Shown here: positions 35,601 through 50,745 of the stretch, piece by piece
How the letters are laid out: each line of letters starts with the position of its first letter
Numbering within the stretch: position 1 is the first letter of the stretch
NCBI RefSeq assembly: GCF_022605725.1
Contig: NC_065552.1
Location: 17,998,785-18,062,784, forward strand
From: Anthonomus grandis grandis
Taxonomy: Eukaryota > Arthropoda > Insecta > Coleoptera > Curculionidae
Direction: 5' to 3'
DNA length: 64,000 bases
Notes under the pieces: generated by a model
The model's input: the letters and a program-made list of their open reading frames with translations, nothing else
Told to the model about the DNA's origin: nothing
Database searches by the model: none
Position numbers and translations under genes: made by a program

Positions 35601-38600
35601 GACAATGCTATAATGATCAATTGTTTTATTCTCTTAACCCTGGTTATGTCCAAAACTTAAAATGGATCATTTGGGTGATCTTGTATAACCTAAATATGAA
35701 TTTTAAAATAAATTTGAATAATAGATAACCGTAATTGGGTGAGATATGACTATTTTTTTTAAACACAATCCATCAAAATATTTTTAAAAATCATTTAGGG
35801 TTAATCAAATTATATCTAAAAATTAAATCGAAACAATCGTTAACGCTATTAGTTATTACATTTTCTTAACTCTGGTTGTGTTCAACCGTAAAAAACATCA
35901 TTTGGCTACCTCGTATATGCGAAATAGTAAACATAAATTATATTCGAATAATAGATAACAGTAATAGTGTGAAATATGATTATTTTTTTTAAAAACAATA
36001 CATCAGAAAAATTTTAAAAATAATTTACAGTATATTAAATGAACATCAAAAATTAAATTGGAGTCAAATCGGCAATGCTATAATGATTAATTGTTCTATT
36101 TTCTTAACCCTGGTTATGTCCAAAACTTAAAAAGGATCATTTGGGTCATCTTGTATTACCCAAATATTAATTTTGAAATAAATTTGAATAAAAGATAACC
36201 ATAATATTAGTTATTACATTTTCTTAACTCTGGTTGTGTTCAACCGTAAAAAACATCATTTGGCTACCTCGTATATGCGAAATAGTAAATTTAAATTATA
36301 TTCGAATAATAGATAAAAATAATAATGTGAAATAAGATTATTTTTTTTAAAAACAATACATCAGAAAAATTTTAAAAATAATTTACAGTATATCAAATAA
36401 ACATGAAAAATTAAATTGGAGTCAAATCGGACAATGCTATAATGATTAATTGTTTTATTTTCTTAACCCTGGTTATGTCCAAAACTTAAAATGGATCATT
36501 TGGGTCATCTTGTATAACCTAAATATTCATTGTAAAATAAATTTGAATAATAGATAACCGTAATTGAGTGAGATATGACTATTTTTTTAAAACAATCCAT
36601 AAAACTATTTTTAAAAATCATTTAGGTTTAATCAAATTATATTTAAAAATTGAATTAAAATTAAATCGGAACAATCGCCAACGCTATTAGTTATTATATT
36701 TTCTTAACTCTGGTTGTGTCCAAAACTTAAAAAGGATCATTTGGGTGATCTTGTATAACCTAAATATGAATTTTAAAATAAATTTGAATAATAGATAACC
36801 GCAATTGGTGAGATATGACTATTTTTTTTAAACACAATCCATCAAAATATTTTTAAAAATCATTTAGGGTTAATCAAATTATATCTAAAAATTGAATTAA
36901 AATTAAATCGGAACAATCGCCAACGCTATTAGTTATTATATTTTCTTAACTCTGGTTGTGTTCAAACCGTAAAAAACATCATTTGGCTATCTCGTATATG
37001 CGAAAGAGTAAACATAAATTATATTCGAATAATAGATAACAGTAATAGTGTGAAATATGCTTATTTTTTTTAAAAACAATACATCAGAAAAATTTAAAAA
37101 ATAATTTACAGTATATTAAATGAACATAAAAAATTAAAAAGGAGTCAAATCGGACAATGCTATAATGATTAATTGTTCTACTTTCTTAACCCTGGTTATG
37201 TCCAAAACTTAAAAAGGATCATTTGGGTGATCTTGTATAACCTAAATATGAATTTGAATAATAGATAACCGTAATTGCGTAAGATATGACTATTTTTTTT
37301 AAACACAATCCATCAAAATATTTTTAAAAATCATTTAGGGTTAATCAAATTATATCTAAAAATTAAATCGGCACAATCGCCAACGCTATTATTTATTATA
37401 TTTTCTTAACTCTGGTTGTGTTCAAACCGTAAAAAACATCACTTGGCTATCTCGTATATGCGAAATAGTAAATGTAAATTATATTCGAATAATAGATAAC
37501 AGTAATAGTGTGAAATATGATTATTTTTTTTTAAAAACAATACATCAGAAAAATTTTAAAAATAATTTACAGTACATCAAATGAACATCCAAAATTAAAT
37601 CGAAGTCAAATTGGACAATGCTATAATGATTAATTGTTCTATTTTCTTAACCCTGGTTATGCCCAAAACTTAAAAAGGATCATTTGGGTCATCTTGTATT
37701 ACCCAAATATTAATTTTGAAATAAATTTGAATAAAAGATAACCATAATAGAGTGAGATATGACTATTTTTTTTAAACACAATCCATCAAAATATTTTTAA
37801 AAATCATTTAGGGTTAATCAAATTATATCTAAAAATTAAATCGGAACAATCGCCAACGCTATTATTTATTATATTTTCTTTACTCTGGTTGTGTTCAAAC
37901 CTTAAAAAACATCATTTGGCTATCTAGTATATGCGAAATAGTAAACATAAATTATATTCGAATAATAGATAACAGTAATAGTGTGAAATATGATTATTTT
38001 TTTTAAAAACAATACATCAGAAAAATTTTAAAAATAATTTACAGTATATCAAATAAACATGAAAAATTAAATTGGAGTCAAATCGGACAATGCTATAATG
38101 ATTAATTGTTTTATTTTCTTAACCCTGGTTATGTCCAAAACTTAAAATGGATCATTTGGGTCATCTTGTATAACCTAAATATTCATTGTAAAATAAATTT
38201 GAATAATAGATAACCGTAATTGAGTGAGATATGACTATTTTTTTAAAACAATCCATAAAACTATTTTTAAAAATCATTTAGGTTTAATCAAATTATATTT
38301 AAAAATTGAATTAAAATTAAATCGGAACAATCGCCAACGCTATTAGTTATTATATTTTCTTAACTCTGGTTGTGTCCAAAACTTAAAAATGATCATTTGG
38401 GTGATCTTGTATAACCTAAATATGAATTTTAAAATAAATTTGAATAATAGATAACCGTAATTCGGTGAGATATGACTATTTTTTTTAAACACAATCCATC
38501 AAAATATTTTTAAAAATCATTTAGGGTTAATCAAATTATATCTAAAAATTAAATCGAAACAATCGTTAACGCTATTAGTTATTACATTTTCTTAACTCTG

Positions 38601-41259
38601 GTTGTGTTCAAACCGTAAAAAACATCATTTGGCTATCTCGTATATGCGAAATAGTAAACATAAATTATATTCGAATAATAGATAACAGTAATAGTGTGAA
38701 ATATGATTATTTTTTTTATAAACAATACATCAGAAAAATTTTAAAAATAATTTACAGTATATTAAATGAACATCAAAAATTAAATTGGGGTTAATCAAAT
38801 TATATCTAAAAATTGAATTAAAATTAAATCGGAACAATCGCCAACGCTATTAGTTATTATATTTTCTTAACTCTGGTTGTGTCCAAAACTTAAAAATGAT
38901 CATTTGGGTGATCTTGTATAACCTAAATATGAATTTTAAAATAAATTTGAATAATAGATAACCGTAATTGGGTGAGATATGACTATTTTTTTTAAACACA
39001 ATCCATCAAAATATTTTTAAAAATCATTTAGGGTTAATCAAATTATATCTAAAAATTAAATCGAAACAATCGTTAACGCTATTAGTTATTACATTTTCTT
39101 AACTCTGGTTGTGTTCAAACCGTAAAAAACATCATTTGGCTATCTCGTATATGCGAAATAGTAAATGTAAATTATATTCGAATAATAGATAACAGTAATA
39201 GTGTGAAATATGATTATTGTTTTTTAAATCAATACATCAGAAAAATTTTAAAAATAATTTACAGTACATCAAAAATTAAATTGGAGTCAAATCGGACAGA
39301 GCTATAATGATTAATTGTTTTATTTTCTTAACCCTGGTTATGTCCAAAACTTAAAATGGATTATTTGGGTCATCTTGTATAACCTAAATATTCATTGTAA
39401 AATAAATTTGAATAATCGATAACCGTAATTGAGTGAGATATGACTATTTTTTTAAAACAATCCATAAAACTATTTTTAAAAATCATTTAGGTTTAATCAA
39501 ATTATATTTAAAAATTGAATTAAAATTAAATCGGAACAATCGCCAACGCTATTAGTTATTATATTTTCTTAACTCTGGTTGTGTTCAAACCGTAAAAAAC
39601 ATCATTTGGCTATCTCGTATATGCGAAATAGTAAATGTTAATTATATTCGAATATTAGATAACAGTAATAGTGTGAAATATGATTATTTTTTTTTAAAAA
39701 CAATACATCAGAAAAATTTTAAAAATAATTTACAGTACATCAAATGAACATCAAAAATTAAATCGAAGTCAAATTGGACAATGCTATAATGATTAATTGT
39801 TTTATTCTCTTAACCCTGGTTAAGTGTCCAAAACTTAAAATGGATCATTTGGGTGATCTTGTATAACCTAAATATGAATTTTAAAATAAATTTGAATAAT
39901 AGATAACCGTAATTGGGTGAGATATGACTATTTTTTTTAAACACAATCCATCAAAATATTTTTAAAAATCATTTAGGGTTAATCAAATTATATCTAAAAA
40001 TTAAATCGAAACAATCGTTAACGCTATTAGTTATTACATTTTCTTAACTCTGGTTGTGTTCAAACCGTAAAAAACATCATTTGGCTATCTCGTATATGCG
40101 AAATAGTAAACATAAATTATATTCGAATAATAGATAACAGTAATAGTGTGAAATATGATTATTTTTTTAAAAACAATACATTAGAAAAATTTTAAAAATA
40201 ATTTACAGTATATCAAATAAACATGAAAAATTAAATTGGAGTCAAATCGGACAATGCTATAATGATTAATTGTTTTATTCTCTTAACCCTGGTTATGTCC
40301 AAAACTTAAAATGGATCATTTGGGTGATCTTGTATAACCTAAATATTAATTTTGAAATAAATTTGAATAAAAGATAACCATAATAGAGTGAGATATGACT
40401 ATTTTTTTTAAACACAATCCATCAAAATATTTTTAAAAATCATTTAGGGTTAATCAAATTATATCTAAAAATTGAATTAAAATTAAATCGGAACAATCGC
40501 CAACGCTATTAGTTATTATATTTTCTTAACTCTGGTTGTGTTCAAACCGTAAAAAACATCATTTGGCTATCTCGTATATGCGAAAGAGTAAACATAAATT
40601 ATATTCGAATAATAGATAACAGTAATAGTGTGAAATATGCTTATTTTTTTTAAAAACAATACATCAGAAAAATTTTAAAAATAATTTACAGTATATTAAA
40701 TGAACATAAAAAATTAAATTGGAGTCAAATCGGACAATGCTATAATGATTAATTGTTCTACTTTCTTAACCCTGGTTATGTCCAAAACTTAAAAAGGATC
40801 ATTTGGGTGATCTTGTATAACCTAAATATGAATTTAAATAATAGATAACCGTAATTGGGTGAGATATGACTATTTTTTTTAAACACAATCCATCAAAATA
40901 TTTTTAAAAATCATTTAGGGTTAATCAAATTATATCTAAAAATTAAATCGGCACAATCGCCAACGCTATTATTTATTATATTTTCTTAACTCTGGTTGTG
41001 TTCAAACCGTAAAAAACATCATTTGGCTATCTCGTATATGCGAAATAGTAAATGTAAATTATATTCGAATAATAGATAACAGTAATAGTGTGAAATATGA
41101 TTATTTTTTTTTAAAAACAATACATCAGAAAAATTTTAAAAATAATTTACAGTACATCAAATGAACATCAAAAATTAAATCGAAGTCAAATTGGACAATG
41201 CTATAATGATTAATTGTTCTATTTTCTTAACCCTGGTTATGTCCAAAACTTAAAATGGA

Positions 41260-44200
41260 TCATTTGGGTGATCTTGTATAACCTAAATATGAATTTTAAA
41301 ATAAATTTGAATAATAGATAACCGTAATTGGGTGAGATTAGACTATTTTTTTTAAACACAATCCATCAAAATATTTTTAAAAATCATTTAGGGTTAATCA
41401 AATTATATCTAAAAATTAAATCGAAACAATCGTTAACGCTATTAGTTATTACATTTTCTTAACTCTGGTTGTGTTCAAACCGTAAAAAACATCATTTGGC
41501 TATCTCGTATATGCGAAATAGTAAACATAAATTATATTCGAATAATAGATAACAGTAATAGTGTGAAATATGATTATTTTTTTTAAAAACAATACATCAG
41601 AAAAATTTTAAAAATAATTTACAGTATATTAAATGAACATCAAAAATTAAATTGGAGTCAAATCGGCAATGCTATAATGATTAATTGTTCTATTTTCTTA
41701 ACCCAGGTTATGTCCAAAACTTAAAAAGGATCATTTGGGTCATCTTGTATTACCCAAATATTAATTTTGAAATAAATTTGAATAAAAGATAACCATAATA
41801 GAGTGAGATATGACTATTTTTTTTAAACACAATCCATCAAAATATTTTTAAAAATCATTTAGGGTTAATCAAATTATATCTAAAAATTAAATCGGAACAA
41901 TCGCCAACGCTATTAGTTATTACATTTTCTTAACTCTGGTTGTGTTCAACCGTAAAAAACATCATTTGGCTACCTCGTATATGCGAAATAGTAAATTTAA
42001 ATTATATTCGAATAATAGATAACAATAATAGTGTGAAATATGATTATTTTTTTTAAAAACAATACATCAGAAAAATTTTAAAAATAATTTACAGTATATC
42101 AAATAAACATGAAAAATTAAATTGGAGTCAAATCGGACAATGCTATAATGATTAATTGTTTTATTTTCTTAACCCTGGTTATGTCCAAAACTTAAAATGG
42201 ATCATTTGGGTCATCTTGTATAACCTAAATATTCATTGTAAAATAAATTTGAATAATAGATAACCGTAATTGAGTGAGATATGACTATTTTTTTAAAACA
42301 ATCCATAAAACTATTTTTAAAAATCATTTAGGTTTAATCAAATTATATTTAAAAATTGAATTAAAATTAAATCGGAACAATCGCCAACGCTATTAGTTAT
42401 TATATTTTCTTAACTCTGGTTGTGTCCAAAACTTAAAAAGGATCATTTGGGTGATCTTGTATAACCTAAATATGAATTTTAAAATAAATTTGAATAATAG
42501 ATAACCGTAATTGGGTGAGATATGACTATTTTTTTTAAACACAATCCATCAAAATATTTTTAAAAATCATTTAGGGTTAATCAAATTATATCTAAAAATT
42601 GAATTAAAATTAAATCGGAACAATCGCCAACGCTATTAGTTATTATATTTTCTTAACTCTGGTTGTGTTCAAACCGTAAAAAACATCATTTGGCTATCTC
42701 GTATATGCGAAAGAGTAAACATAAATTATATTCGAATAATAGATAAAAGTAATAGTGTGAAATATGCTTATTTTTTTTAAAAACAATACATCAGAAAAAT
42801 TTTAAAAATAATTTACAGTATATTAAATGAACATAAAAAATTAAATTGGAGTCAAATCGGACAATGCTATAATGATTAATTGTTCTACTTTCTTAACCCT
42901 GGTTATGTCCAAAACTTAAAAAGGATCATTTGGGTGATCTTGTATAACCTAAATATGAATTTGAATAATAGATAACCGTAATTGCGTGAGATATGACTAT
43001 TTTTTTTAAACACAATCCATCAAAATATTTTTAAAAATCATTTAGGGTTAATCAAATTATATCTAAAAATTAAATCGGCACAATCGCCAACGCTATTATT
43101 TATTATATTTTCTTTACTCTGGTTGTGTTCAAACCTTAAAAAACATCATTTGGCTATCTCGTATATGCGAAATAGTAAACATAAATTATATTCGAATAAT
43201 AGATAACAGTAATAGTGTGAAATATGATTATTTTTTTTAATAACAATACATCAGAAAAATTTTAAAAATAATTTACAGTATATCAAATAAACATGAAAAA
43301 TTAAATTGGAGTCAAATCGGACAATGCTATAATGATTAATTGTTTTATTTTCTTAACCCTGGTTATGTCCAAAACTTAAAATGGATCATTTGGGTCATCT
43401 TGTATAACCTAAATATTCATTGTAAAATAAATTTGAATAATAGATAACCGTAATTGAGTGAGATATGACTATTATTTTAAAACAATCCATAAAACTATTT
43501 TTAAAAATCATTTAGGTTTAATCAAATTATATTTAAAAATTGAATTAAAATTAAATCGGAACAATCGCCAACGCTATTAGTTATTATATTTTCTTAACTC
43601 TGGTTGTGTCCAAAACTTAAAAATGATCATTTGGGTGATCTTGTATAACCTAAATATGAATTTTAAAATAAATTTGAATAATAGATAACCGTAATTGGGT
43701 GTGATATGACTATTTTTTTTAAACACAATCCATCAAAATATTTTTAAAAATCATTTAGGGTTAATCAAATTATATCTAAAAATTAAATCGAAACAATCGT
43801 TAACGCTATTAGTTATTACATTTTCTTAACTCTGGTTGTGTTCAAACCGTAAAAAACATCATTTGGCTATCTCGTATATGCGAAATAGTAAACATAAATT
43901 ATATTCGAATAATAGATAACAGTAATAGTGTGAAATATGATTATTTTTTTTATAAACAATACATCAGAAAAATTTTAAAAATAATTTACAGTATATTAAA
44001 TGAACATCAAAAATTAAATTGGGGTTAATCAAATTATATCTAAAAATTGAATTAAAATTAAATCGGAACAATCGCCAACGCTATTAGTTATTATATTTTC
44101 TTAACTCTGGTTGTGTCCAAAACTTAAAAAGGATCATTTGGGTGATCTTGTATAACCTAAATATGAATTTTAAAATAAATTTGAATAATAGATAACCGTA

Positions 44201-44280
44201 ATTGGGTGAGATATGACTATTTTTTTTAAACACAATCCATCAAAATATTTTTAAAAATCATTTAGGGTTAATCAAATTAT
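41260..44280. repeat. Higher-order repeat, variant copy lacking one dimer
   Basis: It matches 46,540-50,030 at an offset of 5,278 bp up to about 43,110 and at 5,751 bp after it, so one dimer (473 bp) is absent here. Shared marks include 'AATCGGCAATGC' (one base short of 'GGACAATGC'), 'CTTAACCCAGGTTATG', 'TGCGAAAGAGTAAAC' at 42,706 with 'ATAAAAGTAATAG', and the 'TTGGGGTTAATC' fusion near 44,019. Confidence 0.8.
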
Positions 44281-44998
44281 ATCTAAAAATTTAATTAAAA
44301 TTAAATCGGAACAATCGCCAACGCTATTAGTTATTATATTTTCTAAACTCTGGTTGTGTCCAAAACTTAAAAAGGATCATTTGGGTGATCTTGTATAACC
44401 TAAATATTAATTTTAAAATAAATTTGATTAATAGATAACCGTAATTAAGTGAGATATGACTATTTTTTTTAAACACAATCCATCAAAATATTTTTAAAAA
44501 TCATTTAGGGTTAATCAAATTATATCTAAAAATTAAATCGGAACAATCGCCAACGCTATTATTTATTATATTTTCTTTACTCTGGTTGTGTTCAAACCTT
44601 AAAACACATCATTTGGCTATCTCGTATATGCGAAATAGTAAACATAAATTATATTCGAATAATAGATAACAGTAATAGTGTGAAATATGATTATTTTTTT
44701 TAAAAACAATACATCAGAAAAATTTTAAAAATAATTTACAGTATATCAAATAAACATGAAAAATTAAATTGGAGTCAAATCGGACAATGCTATAATGATT
44801 AATTGTTTTATTTTCTTAACCCTGGTTATGTCCAAAACTTAAAATGGATCATTTGGGTCATCTTGTATAACCTAAATATTCATTGTAAAATAAATTTGAA
44901 TAATAGATAACCGTAATTGAGTGAGATATGACTATTTTTTTAAAACAATCCATAAAACTATTTTTAAAAATCATTTAGGTTTAATCAAATTATATCTA
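44281..44998. repeat. Array segment repeated at 58,121 and 63,625
   Basis: It begins 'ATCTAAAAATTTAATTAAAA' and includes 'TTTTCTAAACTCTGG', 'TTGATTAATAGATAACC', 'AATTAAGTGAG' and 'CCTTAAAACACATC'. The same series follows at 58,121 (offset 13,840) and 63,625 (a further 5,504, cut by the window end). Confidence 0.8.
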
Positions 44999-46350
44999 AA
45001 AATTGAATTAAAATTAAATCGGACCAATCGCCAACGCTATTAGTTATTACATTTTCCTAACTCTAGTTGTGTTTAAACCGTAAAAAACATCATTTGGCTA
45101 TCTTGTATGTGGGAAATAGTAAATTTAAATTTTATTCGAATAATAGATAACAGTAATAGAGTGAGATATAATTATTTTTTAAAAAAACAATTCATAAGAA
45201 AAATTTTAAAAATAATTTACAGTACATCAAATGAACTTTAAAAATTAAATTGGAAACAAATCGGACAATGCAATAATGATTAATTGTTCTATTTTCTTAA
45301 CCCTGGTTATGTCCAAAACTTAAAAAGGATCATTTGAGTCATCTTGTATAACCTAAATATTAATTTTAAAATAAATTTGAATAATAGATAACCGTAATTG
45401 AGTGAGATATGACTATTTTTTTAAAACACAATACATAAAACTATTTTTAAAATTCATTTAGGGTTAATCAAATTATATATAAAAATTAAATTAAAATTAA
45501 AACAGAACAGTCTTTAACGCCATCAGTTATTATATTTTCTTAATTTTGGTTGTGTTCAAACCGTAAAAAACATCATTTGGCTATCTTGTATATGGGAAAT
45601 AGTAAATTTAAATTCTATTTGAATAATAGATAACAGTAATAGAGTGAGATATAATTATTTTTTAAAAAACAATTCATAAGAAAAATTTTAAAAATAATTT
45701 ACAGTTCATCAAATGAACTTCAAAGATTAAATTGAAATCAAATCGGACAATGCTATAATGATTACTTGTTCTATTTTCTTAACCCTGGTTATGTCCAAAA
45801 CTTAAAAAGGATCATTTGAGTCATTTTGTATAACCTAAATATTAATTTTAAAATAAATTTGAATAATAGATAACCGTAATTGAGTGAGATATGACTATTT
45901 TTTTAAAACATAATACATAAAATTATTTAAAAAAATTATTTAGGGTTAATCAAATTATATCTAAAAATTGAATTAAAATTAAGTCAGAACAATCGCCAAC
46001 CCTATTAGTTATTACATTTTTTTAACTCTGGTTGTGTTCAAACCGTAAAAAACCTCATTTGACTATCTTATATATGCAAAATAGTAAATTTAAATTATAT
46101 TCGAATAATAGATAACAGTAATATAGTGAGATATAATTATTTTTTTTAAAAACAATACGTAAGAAAAATTTTAAAAATAATTTACAATACATTAAATGAA
46201 CTTCAAAAATTAAATTGGAATCAAATCGAACAATGCTGTAATGATAAATTGTTCTATTTTCTTAACCGTGGTTATGTCCAAAACTTAAAAAAGATCATTT
46301 GGGTCATTTTGTATAACCTAAATATTAATTTTAAAATAAATTTGAATAAT
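44999..46350. repeat. Type I satellite block inside type II array (1)
   Basis: The monomers switch abruptly to type I marks: 'CTTGTATGTGGGAAATAG', 'TTCATAAGAAAAA', 'GAGTGAGATATAATT', and 'AGAACAGTCTTTAACGCC' as seen near 12,071. They are more diverged from each other than neighbouring type II units. Type II resumes around 'AATTGGGTGAGATATG' near 46,350. Confidence 0.8.
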
Positions 46351-46439
46351 AGATAACCGTAATTGGGTGAGATATGACTATTTTTTTTAAACACAATCCA
46401 TCAAAATATTTTTAAAAATCATTTAGGGTTAATCAAATT

Positions 46440-49400
46440 ATATCTAAAAATTGAATTAAAATTAAATCGGAACAATCGCCAACGCTATTAGTTATTATAT
46501 TTTCTTAACTCTGGTTGTGTCCAAAACTTAAAAATAATCATTTGGGTGATCTTGTATAACCTAAATATGAATTTTAAAATAAATTTGAATAATAGATAAC
46601 CGTAATTGGGTGTGATATGAATATTTTTTTTAAACACAATCCATCAAAATATTTTTAAAAATCATTTAGGGTTAATCAAATTATATCTAAAAATTAAATC
46701 GAAACAATCGTTAACGCTATTAGTTATTACATTTTCTTAACTCTGGTTGTGTTCAAACCGTAAAAAACATCATTTGGCTATCTCGTATATGCGAAATAGT
46801 AAACATAAATTATATTCGAATAATAGATAACAGTAATAGTGTGAAATATGATTATTTTTTTTAAAAACAATACATCAGAAAAATTTTAAAAATAATTTAC
46901 AGTATATTAAATGAACATCAAAAATTAAATTGGAGTCAAATCGGCAATGCTATAATGATTAATTGTTCTATTTTCTTAACCCAGGTTATGTCCAAAACTT
47001 AAAAAGGATCATTTGGGTCATCTTGTATTACCCAAATATTAATTTTGAAATAAATTTGAATAAAAGATAACCATAATAGAGTGAGATATGACTATTTTTT
47101 TTAAACACAATCCATCAAAATATTTTTAAAAATCATTTAGGGTTAATCAAATTATATCTAAAAATTAAATCGGAACAATCGCCAACGCTATTAGTTATTA
47201 CATTTTCTTAACTCTGGTTGTGTTCAACCGTAAAAAACATCATTTGGCTACCTCGTATATGCGAAATAGTAAATTTAAATTATATTCGAATAATAGATAA
47301 CAATAATAGTGTGAAATATGATTATTTTTTTTAAAAACAATACATCAGAAAAATTTTAAAAATAATTTACAGTATATCAAATAAACATGAAAAATTAAAT
47401 TGGAGTCAAATCGGACAATGCTATAATGATTAATTGTTTTATTTTCTTAACCCTGGTTATGTCCAAAACTTAAAATGGATCATTTGGGTCATCTTGTATA
47501 ACCTAAATATTCATTGTAAAATAAATTTGAATAATAGATAACCGTAATTGAGTGAGATATGACTATTTTTTTAAAACAATCCATAAAACTATTTTTAAAA
47601 ATCATTTAGGTTTAATCAAATTATATTTAAAAATTGAATTAAAATTAAATCGGAACAATCGCCAACGCTATTAGTTATTATATTTTCTTAACTCTGGTTG
47701 TGTCCAAAACTTAAAAAGGATCATTTGGGTGATCTTGTATAACCTAAATATGAATTTTAAAATAAATTTGAATAATAGATAACCGTAATTGGGTGAGATA
47801 TGACTATTTTTTTTAAACACAATCCATCAAAATATTTTTAAAAATCATTTAGGGTTAATCAAATTATATCTAAAAATTGAATTAAAATTAAATCGGAACA
47901 ATCGCCAACGCTATTAGTTATTATATTTTCTTAACTCTGGTTGTGTTCAAACCGTAAAAAACATCATTTGGCTATCTCGTATATGCGAAAGAGTAAACAT
48001 AAATTATATTCGAATAATAGATAAAAGTAATAGTGTGAAATATGCTTATTTTTTTTAAAAACAATACATCAGAAAAATTTTAAAAATAATTTACAGTATA
48101 TTAAATGAACATAAAAAATTAAATTGGAGTCAAATCGGACAATGCTATAATGATTAATTGTTCTACTTTCTTAACCCTGGTTATGTCCAAAACTTAAAAA
48201 GGATCATTTGGGTGATCTTGTATAACCTAAATATGAATTTGAATAATAGATAACCGTAATTGCGTGAGATATGACTATTTTTTTTAAACACAATCCATCA
48301 AAATATTTTTAAAAATCATTTAGGGTTAATCAAATTATATCTAAAAATTAAATCGGCACAATCGCCAACGCTATTATTTATTATATTTTCTTAACTCTGG
48401 TTGTGTTCAAACCGTAAAAAACATCATTTGGCTATCTCGTATATGCGAAATAGTAAATGTAAATTATATTCGAATAATAGATAACAGTAATAGTGTGAAA
48501 TATGATTATTTTTTTTTAAAAACAATACATCAGAAAAATTTTAAAAATAATTTACAGTACATCAAATGAACATCAAAAATTAAATCGAAGTCAAATTGGA
48601 CAATGCTATAATGATTAATTGTTCTATTTTCTTAACCCTGGTTATGTCCAAAACTTAAAAAGGATCATTTGGGTCATCTTGTATTACCCAAATATTAATT
48701 TTGAAATAAATTTGAATAAAAGATAACCATAATAGAGTGAGATATGACTATTTTTTTTAAACACAATCCATCAAAATATTTTTAAAAATCATTTAGGGTT
48801 AATCAAATTATATCTAAAAATTAAATCGGAACAATCGCCAACGCTATTATTTATTATATTTTCTTTACTCTGGTTGTGTTCAAACCTTAAAAAACATCAT
48901 TTGGCTATCTCGTATATGCGAAATAGTAAACATAAATTATATTCGAATAATAGATAACAGTAATAGTGTGAAATATGATTATTTTTTTTAAAAACAATAC
49001 ATCAGAAAAATTTTAAAAATAATTTACAGTATATCAAATAAACATGAAAAATTAAATTGGAGTCAAATCGGACAATGCTATAATGATTAATTGTTTTATT
49101 TTCTTAATCCTGGTTATGTCCAAAACTTAAAATGGATCATTTGGGTCATCTTGTATAACCTAAATATTCATTGTAAAATAAATTTGAATAATAGATAACC
49201 GTAATTGAGTGAGATATGACTATTTTTTTAAAACAATCCATAAAACTATTTTTAAAAATCATTTAGGTTTAATCAAATTATATTTAAAAATTGAATTAAA
49301 ATTAAATCGGAACAATCGCCAACGCTATTAGTTATTATATTTTCTTAACTCTGGTTGTGTCCAAAACTTAAAAATGATCATTTGGGTGATCTTGTATAAC

Positions 49401-50745
49401 CTAAATATGAATTTTAAAATAAATTTGAATAATAGATAACCGTAATTGGGTGTGATATGACTATTTTTTTTAAACACAATCCATCAAAATATTTTTAAAA
49501 ATCATTTAGGGTTAATCAAATTATATCTAAAAATTAAATCGAAACAATCGTTAACGCTATTAGTTATTACATTTTCTTAACTCTGGTTGTGTTCAAACCG
49601 TAAAAAACATCATTTGGCTATCTCGTATATGCGAAATAGTAAACATAAATTATATTCGAATAATAGATAACAGTAATAGTGTGAAATATGATTATTTTTT
49701 TTATAAACAATACATCAGAAAAATTTTAAAAATAATTTACAGTATATTAAATGAACATCAAAAATTAAATTGGGGTTAATCAAATTATATCTAAAAATTG
49801 AATTAAAATTAAATCGGAACAATCGCCAACGCTATTAGTTATTATATTTTCTTAACTCTGGTTGTGTCCAAAACTTAAAAATGATCATTTGGGTGATCTT
49901 GTATAACCTAAATATGAATTTTAAAATAAATTTGAATAATAGATAACCGTAATTGGGTGAGATATGACTATTTTTTTTAAACACAATCTATCAAAATATT
50001 TTTAAAAATCATTTAGGGTTAATCAAATTATATCTAAAAATTAAATCGAAACAATCGTTAACGCTATTAGTTATTACATTTGCTTAACTCTGGTTGTGTT
50101 CAAACCGTAAAAAACATCGTTTGGCTATCTCGTATATGCGAAATAGTAAATGTAAATTATATTCGAATAATAGATAACAGTAATAGTGTGAAATATGATT
50201 ATTTTTTTTTAAATCAATACATCAGAAAAATTTTAAAAATAATTTACAGTACATCAAAAATTAAATTGGAGTCAAATCGGACAATGCTATAATGATTAAT
50301 TGTTTTATTTTCTTAACCCTGGTTATGTCCAAAACTTAAAATGGATCATTTGGGTCATCTTGTATAACCTAAATATTCATTGTAAAATAAATTTGAATAA
50401 TAGATAACCGTAATTGAGTGAGATATGACTATTTTTTTAAAACAATCCATAAAACTATTTTTAAAAATCATTTAGGTTTAATCAAATTATATTTAAAAAT
50501 TGAATTAAAATTAAGTTGGAACAATCGCCAACGCTATTAGCTATTATATTTTCTTAACTCTGGTTGTGTCCAAAACTTAAAAAGGATCATTTGGGTGATC
50601 TTGTATAACCTAAATATGAATTTTAAAATAAATTTGAATAATAGATAACCGTAATTGGGTGAGATATGACTATTTTTTTTAAACACAATCCATCAAAATA
50701 TTTTTAAAAATCATTTAGGGTTAATCAAATTATATCTAAAAATTA
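46440..50745. repeat. 4.3-kb higher-order repeat, copy A
   Basis: Nine half-pairs or so of type II satellite are repeated at 53,827-58,132 at a constant offset of 7,387 bp. Anchors are 'TGCGAAAGAG' (47,984 and 55,371) and the 'TTTGCTTAACTCTGG' plus 'CATCGTTTGGC' variants (near 50,080 and 57,467). The only differences seen are scattered single bases. A 70-codon open frame present in each copy follows the repeat and is not considered a gene. Confidence 0.85.

Larger units (their letters stand above)
22682..44999. repeat. Satellite array, type II dimers, main block
   Basis: This is about 22 kb of tandem A/B dimers (full halves of 243 and 240 bp at 22,728-23,211) with type II marks. Recurring sub-variants include A halves ending 'GGTTTAATC...TATATTTAAAAATTG', A halves with 'TGTATTACCCAAATATT' and 'ATAAAAGATAACCATAATAG', and B halves with 'CGAAGTCAAATTGG' or 'AAATAAACATGAAAAATT'. 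Variants recur in similar order, so the unit of amplification is often several dimers. Local deletions occur near 30,008, 33,262 and 36,206. No coding sequence was found over the whole block. Confidence 0.94.
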
